DNA from: Oleoguttula mirabilis | Taxonomy: Eukaryota > Ascomycota > Dothideomycetes > Mycosphaerellales > Teratosphaeriaceae | Assembly: GCA_035135055.1 (NCBI GenBank) | Contig: JAVFHQ010000014.1 | Location: 124,001 to 188,000, forward strand | DNA: 64,000 nt | Reading direction: 5' to 3' | In this document: positions 20,491 through 31,024 of the stretch, piece by piece | Layout of the letters: each line of letters starts with the position of its first letter | Position numbering within the stretch: position 1 is the first letter of the stretch | Notes under the pieces: generated by a model | The model's input: only the letters and a program-made list of their open reading frames with translations | Told to the model about the DNA's origin: nothing | Databases searched by the model: none | Made by a program: the position numbers and the translations under genes

Positions 20491-21489
20491 TGCGGTCTTC
20501 TGATGAGTGGCGGATTGTTGTCTATGCGGTGGAGGTCCGCTGAACCGAGGGAGGTAGTGGTGAGGGTGGTGATGCGCTGTCCAAGTTTGTAGCGGCCATG
20601 CAAGCGGCCATGCGGATTAGTAGAGCGTGGTCACCGGCGAGCAGTCACCGGCGTCAAGTGAGGTCCAGTGAGGTCCGGCCCAGGTTCGTGCGTGGGGTCA
20701 GGAACAGCTGCCACCCGGAATGCAGGAACAGTACCGGAGCAATAACACACGTGCGGAGGTGGTAAGAGAAGCGAAGGAGAGAGGGGGCTTGCGAAACAGA
20801 GTCCTACTGCAAAGGCTACCGAGAGATGCTATACCCACCTCAAGGTTCAGCGTACTGCGCGTGATACGTTGATAGACACACGATCACAACCTTAGGCTCA
20901 CACAAAGGTGCATTCTCACCCCGCTTTGGAGGGATCAGCGTCCGGTACTGTTACCGGTACAACGATCGACGCGAATATTGCAAGGGTGATGTGGGAAAAG
21001 CCAATCAAGTAGCATGGAGGGATAGACAAAGTAGGGTCGATTTAATGCGGTATCAGAGTCCAGACTCAGATGCAGTTGGTCCCAGCTGGTTGTTCCCCGG
21101 TTCCTCCGCCCCCACTGACGCTCCGCAATAATATTGCGCGCTCTCCAACCACCCACCGTTACCCACCGCTGCAGTGGGACAGTGGCTGCACTACACCCCT
21201 CTGTAAGAACTCTAATCTCTGGACAGCAACTGAGCAGATGCTGTGCATCGAGGGGGCCGCAGGCATATGATACAACAAAGGTCCCAAGCTTCCGGTCTCC
21301 ATGGTCTGTTCGCTTTCACCTCACTGCCGCAGAACCTGGTCGCCATCAAGCCCCCGGGATCATCCCAAAAGCTCCGCCAGTATCAGCAAAGGCGCGATTA
21401 CTGGCGTTGCGATTACAGCCGCTGTGGCATTGGCCATCGCGACCGCTGTGGTGCGTTTGGATTAATCTCTCTATGTAGCGCTGGGCATT
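20491..21489. other. Intergenic, about 1 kb
   Basis: It lies between the start of the SAT4-type gene and the stop of the wall-protein gene, both minus strand. Short direct repeats occur at 20631-20680 (AGTCACCGGCG and GTGAGGTCC, each twice). No gene is supported. Confidence 0.5.
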
Positions 21490-24400
21490 CTACAGGAAGG
21501 ACGTCGCGATTCCCAGAAAAATGATGAAGTTCAAGGCACACCCTGTCAGCGGAATTGATCGACTTGCTACCGACGTCGTCGATGAAGGTTGCCCGCCGGT
21601 CGACGACCTAGCAAACGAGGCTGTCGGACCCGAACTGCTTTTGCCGCCCCACGAACCCAGACCAGAAGCCTCGAGAGCAGACGCTTGAGCAGCACTTGCC
21701 GGCACTGTCGTCCTGGACCAGGCGACGAGCGACCCATCTTCGACGATGCCGCTCGAAGCTGCGCTGAGAAGCTTCCCATTTACAGTCTCTGCCGATTCGC
21801 CCACCGTCAATATTGTGCCATCGATCTCAACAACGCCAGACGTGCCGGAGACTTCGAATGCTGTAAGGGTACGAGAAGCTACTGTTAGCACGGCTATGAC
21901 CTGTGTCAGTCCGCCAACATTCGTGCTTTGACCGGTACTTTGAGTAACGAGCATGGTAGCGAACGCCACTGTGGTACCAGCATGTACTTCGATGATCCCA
22001 TCGGTAGCTGCGCTCACTAACACCCCATTGATGGTATGAGCGGGGCCGCCGACGCGGAGCGTAGTCCCACCGAGGACGTAGACGCCAGAAGACGTTGCAA
22101 CCGGATAGGCTGTCACAGCCTGGGAGCCTAGAGTAAGTACGGCCGCTACTTCCGTCTGACTTGTGGGCGTCGTGAACGCAGCGGTTACAGTTGTGCTCTT
22201 CCCGGCAAGGACCAGACCTTGAGAGCCCAGCGAGACCGTTTCACCACTCGTGACCAGCACCGGGCCTCCCACAGACAGCGTTGTACTTGCAATAACCGCT
22301 ATCGACCTAGAGCTCGGGTCATAGGCGGTGATCTGTGTGCCGTCGATAGTGACTTCGGCCTGCAGGGAGGTCACTGGATCAGAAATAGAACCCAAGTCGG
22401 TAACTGGAGTTTGTACTATGACTTCGGCACTCGAGGCAGTGCCCACTACGTAGCGGCTCACTGCGGAGTACGCCAAGGAACTTCCACCAACCGCTACGCC
22501 ACCTGCTGTACCCACTGAAACGTCCTGGCCGCCGACCTGTGTGGTCGTGCCTTGCGCCAAGGTAAAGCTCGTGTCGGAGGCCTCGATGATCGCAGCGCTG
22601 GACTCCCCGTTATTGATCACGGTATAAGTGTTGCCTCCTGCGGTGAAGACTGCCTCTGAGACTGATGATGCTACACCCTCGCTGCTGACTTGAGCATCGC
22701 CACTTGCTGCCGCTGACGTGCCACCGTTCGCTGGCACACTGATTGCACCAGTTGGATTGGTGCTCTCAGCAGCAGTGGATCCTCCGGCAGACTCTTGGGC
22801 TGCTAATGCTTCACCCTCAGTACTCGCTTGAGCACCGCCACTTGCTGCCACTGACGTACCAGCGTTTGCCAGCGTGTTGATTGCACCCAGCAGGTTGGCT
22901 ACACTACCAGTAGTAGAGGTTTCAGCAGACTCCTGGGCTGTCGAAGCTGCCGGCGTGGGTACGGTATCACGGCCGTCAGAGCTTGAAGGTATTGTTGTAG
23001 ATGCAGCACCGCCGGCTGATGGGTCGCTGTTACCGGCTGAGGTCACCAGGTTGTCTGAGGAGCTCTCACTACTAGGATATTGGTCGGCGGTTGCGCCTTC
23101 AGTAGAGTCGACAGTGCTCGCTGGTTTCGGAGTGCTAGCCTGGGCTGATGAAGTCCCGGTGCTCTCTGAGTTACCTGCGGGACTTGGAGACAGTGTCGTA
23201 GTCGTGGCGAAACTGGGGGATGGATCGCTGTCACCGGCGGAGGTCGCCTGGCTCTCTGCAGAGCTCTCACTGTCAGGAGATTGTGTGGTAGTGTCGCCTC
23301 CACTAGAGTCGGTAGGGCTCGCTGTCTCAGACGTGCTAGGCTGGGCTACCGAAGTCGCGGTGCTGCTCTGTGCATCTGAACCGCTCCCATCCGTGAGAGA
23401 CGTGGTACTATCGGCCACGGCGGTGGGCGACACTGTCGGGTCAGTGGGCGAAGAGGAAGGTGCAGCAGCCGTCGTGGTCGCAGTATCCGCTCCTCCCGGT
23501 GTAGTCACACCCGCAGCGCTATTGGTAGGTTGCAAAGCCTTCGGCGGATCGTTGATGCCTCCCCAGTACACGTCACACGAAGACCACGCTGCATCCAAGC
23601 TTAGCACCTGTTGCGGCACGGACAACACAGGTCTGTACTCCGTGAAGATCGTGCTGCAGAAAGAGTCGTAGCAGCTGGGTTGATCTAAGTACACTGCCAG
23701 CGGTACGGGTGTGAGAGCCAGATTGGCATAATCGAAGCTCGCCGGCACCCATGAGCCGTGGAAGTGAACGCTACTGCCGGTAATGTACTGTGGTCCCAAT
23801 GATCCATGGATGCTTGAAACCTCACCCGGTAGTAGTGCGATCAGCGATCCAGTGTGATTCTTCCCTACTGCGCTACTGCAATCGTCCAGTGCAAAGGCAG
23901 TCTGGAACGAAATGTAGACCGTAGGCGAGGTGAGGATTGTGTTCTCAAAGGCTATCGTCCGCGTAACATTCGGGTTGGCAGTGATCGGGATGATCTGGGT
24001 GCTAATCGTGCCATTGGTGCCGTTGACCAACGAAGTCGTGGCTACAGGCCAATACAGAAGCTCTACGGTACCGCCTTGAACGGTACAGTAGTTCGGGTTG
24101 CAGCCAGATGTACACGCTGAATTCGCGTCACCGGAGGAGCTACATGTCGGTGCCGGGGCGGCATCAGTATAGCTGTAGATGTAAGACGTGTATGTGAATG
24201 GCGAGGCCGAGTAAGACACGCTTCCATCGTTGGACGCGATTGCAATCGTGCTGACTTGGGTTAATGATTCCCCGTAGTCTGTCTCTACAAAGGTATAGGT
24301 CGTAGTGCTTGCCTCGATTCCCACAGTCGTCTGATGCGTATCCCAGAAGGTGGAGAGGCTTGTCGAGGTAGATATGATACTGGCGGACACTTCGTACGAG

Positions 24401-24921
24401 GCCCAGTCGTCTGAGCAGCTGCTCCAGTAAGCGAGGCATGTAGCATAGCAGGCTGCTTCATTGTATGCGCAACTGGTGGAGTAGGTGGCGTTCCCGTATG
24501 TGGTCAATGCCGATGTGAGAGTGGCGTTGCTGAGCGACGCAGCAGAAGTAACGGTGGCATTCGAGACTGTAGTCCCTGTTCCGAACCCAGCCGGATACCG
24601 GGCGGATGAGCTGACGGTGCTCTCGTTGGACGCTGTGGCAGACGAGGACGACAAACCGCGTGTTGTAGACGTCAAGACCGTTCTCGTGTCCCCTGACGAA
24701 GCGGACCCCAAACCTAAGCCATTTAGGATATAGCTAGCAAGATTGCCGCCACTGGACGACTGAGACTCGGTCGAGGCCGAGAGAGTTGGTGTAAGGGAGA
24801 CGACTGTCGCATTGTGTGCTGTATGTGTTATTCCGTTGCCTGCGGTGTTGCTGGTGCCCTGACACGCAGCGAGATACGAGCATGCAAGGGTCGTGCCTGC
24901 AAGCAGGGTGGACCGCCTCAT
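21490..24921 (-). CDS. Large Ser/Thr-rich cell-surface protein with probable GPI anchor
   Basis: Single exon of 1143 residues from the ATG at 24921; the open frame extends 37 codons upstream but the signal peptide (MRRSTLLAGTTLACSYLAAC) begins here. An N-terminal cysteine-containing domain follows (about 130-470; YNEAACYATCLAYWSSC, then a segment ending WGGINDPPKALQP). Next come about 300 residues of low-complexity Ser/Thr/Ala/Gly, then diverged repeats built on a G-x-T-x-x-V-G-G core with INGVLVSAATDGI- and VNGKLLSAASSGI-type units. The C-terminus is hydrophobic (LTGCALNFIIFLGIATSFL), as in GPI-anchored wall proteins. Role is probably structural or adhesive; no enzyme motif is seen. Confidence 0.8.
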   Translation of the reverse strand: MRRSTLLAGTTLACSYLAACQGTSNTAGNGITHTAHNATVVSLTPTLSASTESQSSSGGNLASYILNGLGLGSASSGDTRTVLTSTTRGLSSSSATASNESTVSSSARYPAGFGTGTTVSNATVTSAASLSNATLTSALTTYGNATYSTSCAYNEAACYATCLAYWSSCSDDWASYEVSASIISTSTSLSTFWDTHQTTVGIEASTTTYTFVETDYGESLTQVSTIAIASNDGSVSYSASPFTYTSYIYSYTDAAPAPTCSSSGDANSACTSGCNPNYCTVQGGTVELLYWPVATTSLVNGTNGTISTQIIPITANPNVTRTIAFENTILTSPTVYISFQTAFALDDCSSAVGKNHTGSLIALLPGEVSSIHGSLGPQYITGSSVHFHGSWVPASFDYANLALTPVPLAVYLDQPSCYDSFCSTIFTEYRPVLSVPQQVLSLDAAWSSCDVYWGGINDPPKALQPTNSAAGVTTPGGADTATTTAAAPSSSPTDPTVSPTAVADSTTSLTDGSGSDAQSSTATSVAQPSTSETASPTDSSGGDTTTQSPDSESSAESQATSAGDSDPSPSFATTTTLSPSPAGNSESTGTSSAQASTPKPASTVDSTEGATADQYPSSESSSDNLVTSAGNSDPSAGGAASTTIPSSSDGRDTVPTPAASTAQESAETSTTGSVANLLGAINTLANAGTSVAASGGAQASTEGEALAAQESAGGSTAAESTNPTGAISVPANGGTSAAASGDAQVSSEGVASSVSEAVFTAGGNTYTVINNGESSAAIIEASDTSFTLAQGTTTQVGGQDVSVGTAGGVAVGGSSLAYSAVSRYVVGTASSAEVIVQTPVTDLGSISDPVTSLQAEVTIDGTQITAYDPSSRSIAVIASTTLSVGGPVLVTSGETVSLGSQGLVLAGKSTTVTAAFTTPTSQTEVAAVLTLGSQAVTAYPVATSSGVYVLGGTTLRVGGPAHTINGVLVSAATDGIIEVHAGTTVAFATMLVTQSTGQSTNVGGLTQVIAVLTVASRTLTAFEVSGTSGVVEIDGTILTVGESAETVNGKLLSAASSGIVEDGSLVAWSRTTVPASAAQASALEASGLGSWGGKSSSGPTASFARSSTGGQPSSTTSVASRSIPLTGCALNFIIFLGIATSFL

Positions 24922-25624
24922 TAGGAGGTTGGAAGGCAAGTGGAAGTGCGTGAGGTCAAAGTGAGAGATGCACCAGCGCAATCGACACGGAGCGAGAAAG
25001 CAGGCCTCACTTACCAGCGGACCAGCCCACACCCATATCCTCAGCCGCTATATCCTCAGCCGCATCGCCAAGTGTCCTGCTGTGGTGCTGGCTTGGAAAT
25101 GCATACTATATCTTGGGGCGCATCTATATCTCTTGGCAGTCCTGTGCTCGCCATCCATGATCCATGATCCATGATTATTGACTGAAGCTAGCCAGGAAAG
25201 CCAACATTGCTTCAATAGCTTGGGAGAGGGCAGCGCAGGCGGGTGGGGATGGTGTGGAACAAGGGATCGCGGAAGGGATTCAGAAGCAGAAGGCGTGGCG
25301 TAATCTGCGCCCAGTCTCGGTTCTACGAGTGGCCAATGATGTGCTGATCGCAACGTTACACCGTTACACTGCCAACGGTTATCTACAGTATCACACGATT
25401 CACAACAGCACTGCTTGGATGTCGCGTGGAATGACTGCAGTGACGGGACAATTGCTCTCCGTCACTCCGTGGACCAACTGAATGCCAAGACGGCGGAAAC
25501 GCGCCGCCTTTTGCTTGCATCCCGCGAGGTTGAGGTGCTTGCGCTTCCGGATGGTGATAGGATAGCCAATGTGGTCGTGCCACACACAGTCTTCTTCATC
25601 AATCATCCCGCATAGCCAGCAAAG
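24922..25624. other. Divergent promoter region of wall protein and ISY1
   Basis: About 700 bases between two divergent starts. It includes small tandem repeats: TATCCTCAGCCGC twice near 25035-25065 and ATCCATG three times near 25150-25175. No gene is recognised. Confidence 0.5.
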
Positions 25625-26362
25625 ATGGCGCGCAATGCGGAAAAGGCGCAGTCCATGCTCTTCCGTTTCCGCGCCCAACAAGCCTCCGACCTCGGCATCC
25701 TCGACATCAACAAGACCCGCCGACCCAAAGCCATCTCGCAGCAAGAGCACATACCCACCTGTGAGCGATGGCGCGGACAGGTGCTGAAGGAGATCAGCCG
25801 CAAGGTCACCAAGATCCAGGACCTGGCCCTGAGCGACTACCAGATCCGCGACATCAACGATGAGCTCAACAAGCTGTTCCGCGAGAAGTGGCAGTGGGAG
25901 GTGCGCATCCGGGAGCTGGGCGGGCCGAACTACATGCGCGGAGGCGGGCGCATGACGGACGATGAGGGACGGGTGATTGAGGGGGGTGGGAAGGGATATA
26001 GGTACTTTGGCCGCGCGAGGGAGCTGCCGGGTGTCAAGGAGTTGTTCGAGGCCGCGACGCGGAAGCCGGAGAAGGAGGAGAGGAAGGGTGGCGAGATGCG
26101 GCATGATCTCAGGGTGAGGGTGGACGCTGGGTACTATGGCTACAATCTGGACGAGGAGGACGGGATGCTGCTGCTTTACGAAGGCCAGAAGGAGAAGGAG
26201 GCCTTCGAGACGCTGATGACAGAGGACGACAGGCCTGATCCGGAGTGGGAGGCTTTGCCGGGTGATGCGGGAGACGGCGTGACGTGGAAGCTACCTACAG
26301 CGGACGAGGTCGAGGCGGAGCTGCTCGAGCGGCGGAAGCGGAAGTTATTGGACAAGCTATGA
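25625..26362 (+). CDS. ISY1: Pre-mRNA-splicing factor ISY1
   Basis: Single exon, 245 residues. The N-terminus MARNAEKAQSMLFRFRAQQ is nearly invariant in ISY1, followed by RRPKAISQQEHIPTCERWRG and the conserved NDELNKLFREKWQWEVRIRE segment. ISY1 belongs to the Prp19-associated complex and sits near the catalytic centre of the spliceosome, where it helps first-step fidelity. The C-terminal third is acidic and ends in a basic helix (ERRKRKLLDKL). Length matches fungal orthologues. Confidence 0.95.
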   Translation: MARNAEKAQSMLFRFRAQQASDLGILDINKTRRPKAISQQEHIPTCERWRGQVLKEISRKVTKIQDLALSDYQIRDINDELNKLFREKWQWEVRIRELGGPNYMRGGGRMTDDEGRVIEGGGKGYRYFGRARELPGVKELFEAATRKPEKEERKGGEMRHDLRVRVDAGYYGYNLDEEDGMLLLYEGQKEKEAFETLMTEDDRPDPEWEALPGDAGDGVTWKLPTADEVEAELLERRKRKLLDKL

Positions 26363-26874
26363 GGAGCTGACAAGATACCCGACCCGCTGCGCTTTGAGAG
26401 CTGCAAAATCGACGCCGAGAGACGTCACCTGAGGAAACAACAGCTAAGCCGCCTTCGCCATAAATAGCATTATGAGAAAGCCGGTGAAAGCGGGTGATCC
26501 GCTCGGACGGTTGCCTTTCTGGTCAGACATAGCGACTTCGTGTCCTGCGCTGTAAACAGTATGTCGCACTGTTACGCGTCTCTCTTGACACCTGGCGTCC
26601 GCGTGTCGGGCGACTTCTGGGCAACAGTAAGCAGTACTCTCCAAATTGTGTTGCTATGTCAGCAGACTGACATGGACTACCACAGTGAGGGCCCAGAGAA
26701 CCATTTGTTCCGAGATGCGCAGCGGCCGACCTGAGTCCTGCTGCCTTTGCGCACGACTCCGCGCCGTGGCCAGAGAAAGCAGCAGACAGTCTGTGAGAAC
26801 TTTCCAATGCAACAATGTTCGCACGAACGGCCTTGTTATTGCTCAACTACCACCCGATCACGCTCCCTCACCCA
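26363..26874. other. Intergenic between convergent genes
   Basis: About 510 bases. A 28-codon minus-strand frame (26530-26444) encodes a short peptide with a hydrophobic end (FTGFLIMLFMAKAA), and it may be a 3' exon or a chance frame. No other feature is seen. Confidence 0.4.
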
Positions 26875-27576
26875 CTAAACCTTGATGGCCTCTGCGATCG
26901 CCTTCCCGACACCCACCGCACTTCCCGGGTTCTGGCCCGTGATAAGCCTTCCCTCCTTGCCAACGACAACCTTCTCCCCCCATGCCTCGTCAGCTTTCTC
27001 AAACCTGCCTCCATTCTTCTTCAGTGCGTCTTCAAGCATGAACGGCATGGCAGCACTCAGATCCACCACGTCCTCCTCCGCATTGCTGAACCCAGTAACC
27101 GCAGAGCCGGAAACAAGGAACGACCCATCCGCCAACTTGACCTGGGCGAGCGCGCCCGGACCGTGGCAAACGGCACTGACGACCTTGCCCGCCTCCCAGA
27201 ACTCACGGATGATGTCGTGGGATGTCTTGTCGGTGGCTAGATCGAACATGGGTCCGTGCCCGCCGACGTAGAAGATGGCCGCGAACTCATTCGCTTTGCC
27301 CTTGAAGTCTGCGAGTTTCTCGGTCTTCTTCCACAGCTCGGATTGAGTGTCGAGGAACTTGACGCTCTCCTCGTCCTTGCTCGCTTCCACCGAGGCCGGG
27401 TCCAGAGGTGACTCGCCGCCTGCCGGACTGGCGACGGTGATGTCGGCTTTGCCGGCTAGTTGGTAGTATGGATGGGCGAACTCTGGGAGGTACCAGCCGG
27501 TGGGCTTGGCTTTGCCATGCACCGTCATTGAGCCATGGGAGGTGAGGACGAAGAGCACCTTTGGTTTAGAGGACAT
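26875..27576 (-). CDS. Hsp31-like DJ-1/PfpI family protein
   Basis: Single exon, 233 residues. The DJ-1 nucleophile elbow is SAVCHGPG with Cys137 and the adjacent His138; Glu32 in the PEFAHP segment completes the usual Glu-Cys-His arrangement. The YVGGHGPMFDL motif is typical of the Hsp31 branch. Yeast Hsp31 and relatives act as glutathione-independent methylglyoxalases (glyoxalase III) and stress chaperones, usually cytosolic. Enzyme activity is inferred from the intact triad. It is convergent with ISY1. Confidence 0.9.
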   Translation of the reverse strand: MSSKPKVLFVLTSHGSMTVHGKAKPTGWYLPEFAHPYYQLAGKADITVASPAGGESPLDPASVEASKDEESVKFLDTQSELWKKTEKLADFKGKANEFAAIFYVGGHGPMFDLATDKTSHDIIREFWEAGKVVSAVCHGPGALAQVKLADGSFLVSGSAVTGFSNAEEDVVDLSAAMPFMLEDALKKNGGRFEKADEAWGEKVVVGKEGRLITGQNPGSAVGVGKAIAEAIKV

Positions 27577-28411
27577 CTCGATTGCTTAATGTGATGTTTG
27601 TAGTAGAGACGGGCTGTTAGGCGTTTGATTGCGGCGCAATGCTTGAGTGTGCCATATGCAGTGTACAACCGCGGACCGGTAAGGGGGTTTATGTTGCTCG
27701 TCACTAGTACATCATGGTAAACCTTGTGGAATCAACAGTGGTCCTGATACGTAGGTTGCAGGGGATGATCGAGCTGGCCAATGACTCGTCGGGCTCTGAT
27801 TGCATCACACATCATCACTCTCTTAATTAGCTTGCAGTCAATCAACTTTCTCGGTCGGCGTACTAGGCGAAGCCTTAGTAATTACACGTGCGCCCAGTTT
27901 GGTATGTGAGATGGAGCACGACTCACAACGCAACAGCAGTTGTGGTGCTCATGGCTGTCCCTCAGCCAATCTTTGCAAGGCGCTCCATGTGCCCTCCTTA
28001 GTAAGCTCAAATTAGACTTGAGGTACACTGACTTCACAGCAGTGTCGCGTTGTACCGCAATGTAACAGTAGTTAGGCGGCTCGCAACTTGCGAAAGAGAG
28101 TGTGGTCCATCGAGCGACGCCCAACAGTCAATGGTCTCTGACGTCGCTGTAAGCCTATGGCAAGTTGGCACCGTCTGTTCGCACGATCGCTGCTCATAGT
28201 GCAGTGTTCAATAAGTGGAAGCCAGTGCTTCCTGTTCTTCTATGGTGATTCTCTATCAATGCGAGGCACTCCGGCCAACGTTGGGGTATCTCTGTTATGC
28301 TCCGGGACCTGCCGCTTTTCGCCAGTGCGTCTCTGAACCACCCATCCGTCTGCTGGGCTACAACACCATGAGTATGCACAACCGAAAGGGAAAACGGAAG
28401 GTGTTGTCGGT
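27577..28411. other. Intergenic, 0.8 kb
   Basis: It lies upstream of the Hsp31-like gene and downstream of the next minus-strand gene. It is AT-richer in places (27820-27890). No gene recognised. Confidence 0.5.
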
Positions 28412-29849
28412 CTACGACAGCCTCCTCAGCCCTCCAAAGCCACCCAGCTGACCAAACGGCGCGCCGAAATTGGTACTCGGTTTCTTCTTCAGCTTGATGC
28501 CGCCCGTCTCAAATTCCTGATGAACCTGCTGATCGTGCGACTGCTGCTGGGATAGTGGCGCGCCATTGGGAGACCTTACGGTAGATGGGCTGAGAGCGTT
28601 CGAACTGATGTCCGACTGCGAGTGGACTCCATCCCGGATCGGACAGGGCGCTGCTGAGCTAGATATTGTTCTATACGTGCCGTGTCAGTTCCACCACGTG
28701 TTGACGAAGCCATCTGGGCCATACCTGTCGTCAATGAGCTCGCCGGCTTCCGCAAGCGGGTCAGCGGGTGACGCCAATCCTGGGCTCGGCTCCGCGAAGA
28801 CCATCGGCCTGCCCTGTTCCGGGTGCTGCTCAATCTGCTCCAGACGTTTGCTAAGCGCCTCGAGCGTGAAATTCGTCTCGTCAGGCTGGTTTGGCAGCTC
28901 TGGCATATTCAATGGTCCTTTCAATGCCACGTCTTCATCCTCGTCATTAACTCTCGTCAGGAAACCATTCATGTGCGTGTTGGTACGCGTGGGTGTATCC
29001 TCGATGCCGTCAGTTGCCATGTTGTGCGGCGGTGGGGTGGGCGGCCTGATAGCCCTCAAAGGAGTATGGCCTGCCATGGCCCGGTTGCCAGGTGGGACAG
29101 GCGAGAGCGGCATAGCGGTGCTCGGAGGCGATATTGGTATCTCATCAACCTTGATCTCACCATCGAATGAGACAGAGCTTCCTCTGTGCGACCGGTCCGA
29201 CCTCTCCCTGGTTATAGGTGGGATCGCAGGCCGTCCAGGTAGGTCAAGTGACTGCGGTGCAACGCCTCGTCTTTGCGACAAGGGTGAGACATTCTCGTCC
29301 TCTGCAATGATGGGCAGTCGGTATGTCTCCCTTAGACCTCTTGACTGCGGTGAAGCGATGCTAGCGCTACCCATCGGCAGAAGGACTGGGGACTTGGCTG
29401 GGCTGGAGTAGCGTCAGTCGGGCGCCAGGCATTGAGGGATGTAGCAGCCATGCTCCGCACCTGTAGTGATCGCTCGTCTTCAACAGCTGCTCTAGACTCG
29501 CGATGCGTTGGTATAGTCGGTTCTTCTCCAGACTCCATGCCATCCGCTCGGCCGCGAATGCCTCGTGCAGCGTTTGGATCGCATACGCTTGCTGGTCCAC
29601 AATCAGTTGCAGGGCCAGCTCGCTCTCGGGCGCCTGAGGACTTGTAAGGCCCATTGCGGAGCGTGAAGACGACAGCGACGAGCGCAAGTCGGCAGTGGGG
29701 TGTGAGCGTGAGGGCGAGAGCAATGGAGCGAGCGAATCGTTCGAGGTCGGTTGGAAGGCTAGCGGTGGGCTTTTCACTCGCGCGATCGCTGGCGGCGAGA
29801 CAGCGAGCTCGCGGTGTAGGTCGGCCATGCCGGCTGCACTTCCGGTCAT
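28412..29849 (-). CDS. Conserved-looking protein of unknown function with a coiled coil
   Basis: Three exons: 29849-29461, 29402-28725 and 28658-28412 (introns 58 and 66 nt); 437 residues. The N-terminal 80 residues are Ser/Pro-rich. A coiled coil of about 50 residues (LALQLIVDQQAYAIQTLHEA...LYQRIASLEQLL) ends at intron 1. The middle is disordered and Pro-rich. The C-terminus contains IKLKKKPSTNFGAPFGQL, whose look suggests a conserved short motif. The acceptor of intron 2 was chosen at ATCTAG, because the two nearby CAG sites would shift the last exon out of this frame. I do not recognise a family. It is probably intracellular, since there is no signal or membrane segment. Confidence 0.65.
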
Positions 29850-31024
29850 GCGAGTGAACGCTGAAGGGGCAATCGCAGCTCAAAAGCGAGGGGCAGCGTG
29901 GAATGAGCGCTGGCAAGACTTACACAGACAGGGACCAAGACGCTGAACCAATGAACGTCATGTCAATCTTGTCCCGGCCCGCCTGCCGCGAGTGTCCCGG
30001 TGTCCGTCCGTCGGGCCTGAAGATCATAATTCCACGTCGCTCGGTAGCTCCCGAAAGAAGCCTTCTCGAAGCCCGACAGCAGCGGACCTATGGACTCATT
30101 GAGGCGTGACGTGGCACAACAGAGCGGTCAGCGAGAGTGGACTCAGTGAAGCCGAAGAACCGGTGCCAGCGACGATGTCCCAGGGGCTAGGGCGGTGAAA
30201 GGCATGCTGCGTGTACTATGAGTTCCGTTTGCTTATTCAAGTCACGCACGAGTCTCAGGAACTCTCGAGAGCGACAGCTGGATACCACGGCACCAGCGCG
30301 TCGTTACACCTAACCATGCCACCGGCGGGAGAGATTTACGCTATATACCATTGCAAATGTATGTACGACTTAGCATACGACTTAGCATACGCGACAGTAT
30401 GGCTGCGTTGCAAGCTGCAGTAGCTCACTGGATGCTGTCGGGTACTATTGACGAGTAAGAGCACTTTCTTTTGGCGCTCCTCATACTTACGGTCATACGC
30501 AGTGTCCGTGGCTGAGAATGGTAGCGAGCCGTTGGGCAATGCGCAGCCTGGCGAACCGCGGATGAAGTCCCTAAAAAGGATATAGTGACTCAAGACTGGG
30601 CTGATTAAAAAGAAGCTGAAGTAACAATAGAGACTGTGGCAGCTGCTGTTCTCACGAGATCTCGCCACAACCGCCTGGCCGTCAGAGCCTGACAGCTCCA
30701 GGGGTGTCGGCCAGTAGAAGATACCGATACCAGGAGATATTCCTATCAGCGAACGCACCGTACTCGCGTGCAACAGCCGGGTAACTATAGAAACTATACC
30801 ACAGAGCTGACGTGCTTTTGTGTTTGCATTGTGAATGGTCAGCCTTGTGTGGCTGGCGGGCACCTTCCCAATCTGTGAAGCTTTGTTGTTTGTTCCGGGT
30901 TTGCCACCCGCATAGCACCCACCCGAGCTGCTTCCAACGTCACTACACGGGCTCGCCCAAAATTCTCTCGTGACCTCGACCCCTCTCCTTCCGTTCGCAC
31001 CTCTCGCAACTCATTGACGGCAAG
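29850..31024. other. Divergent intergenic region, 1.2 kb
   Basis: It lies between the starts of the coiled-coil gene (minus) and the CCCH gene (plus). It contains a small tandem repeat (ACTTAGCATACG twice, 30365-30392). A 175-codon minus frame at 30863-30336 has no recognisable domain and is not called. Confidence 0.5.

Noticed and set aside
26444..26530. A 28-codon minus-strand frame ending in a hydrophobic stretch (FTGFLIMLFMAKAA)
   Set aside because: Too short to support alone. It could be a terminal exon, but no convincing upstream exon was found in the 340 bases towards the Hsp31-like gene.
30336..30863. A 175-codon minus-strand open frame
   Set aside because: No domain, no start context support, and it contains a small tandem repeat; most likely intergenic.
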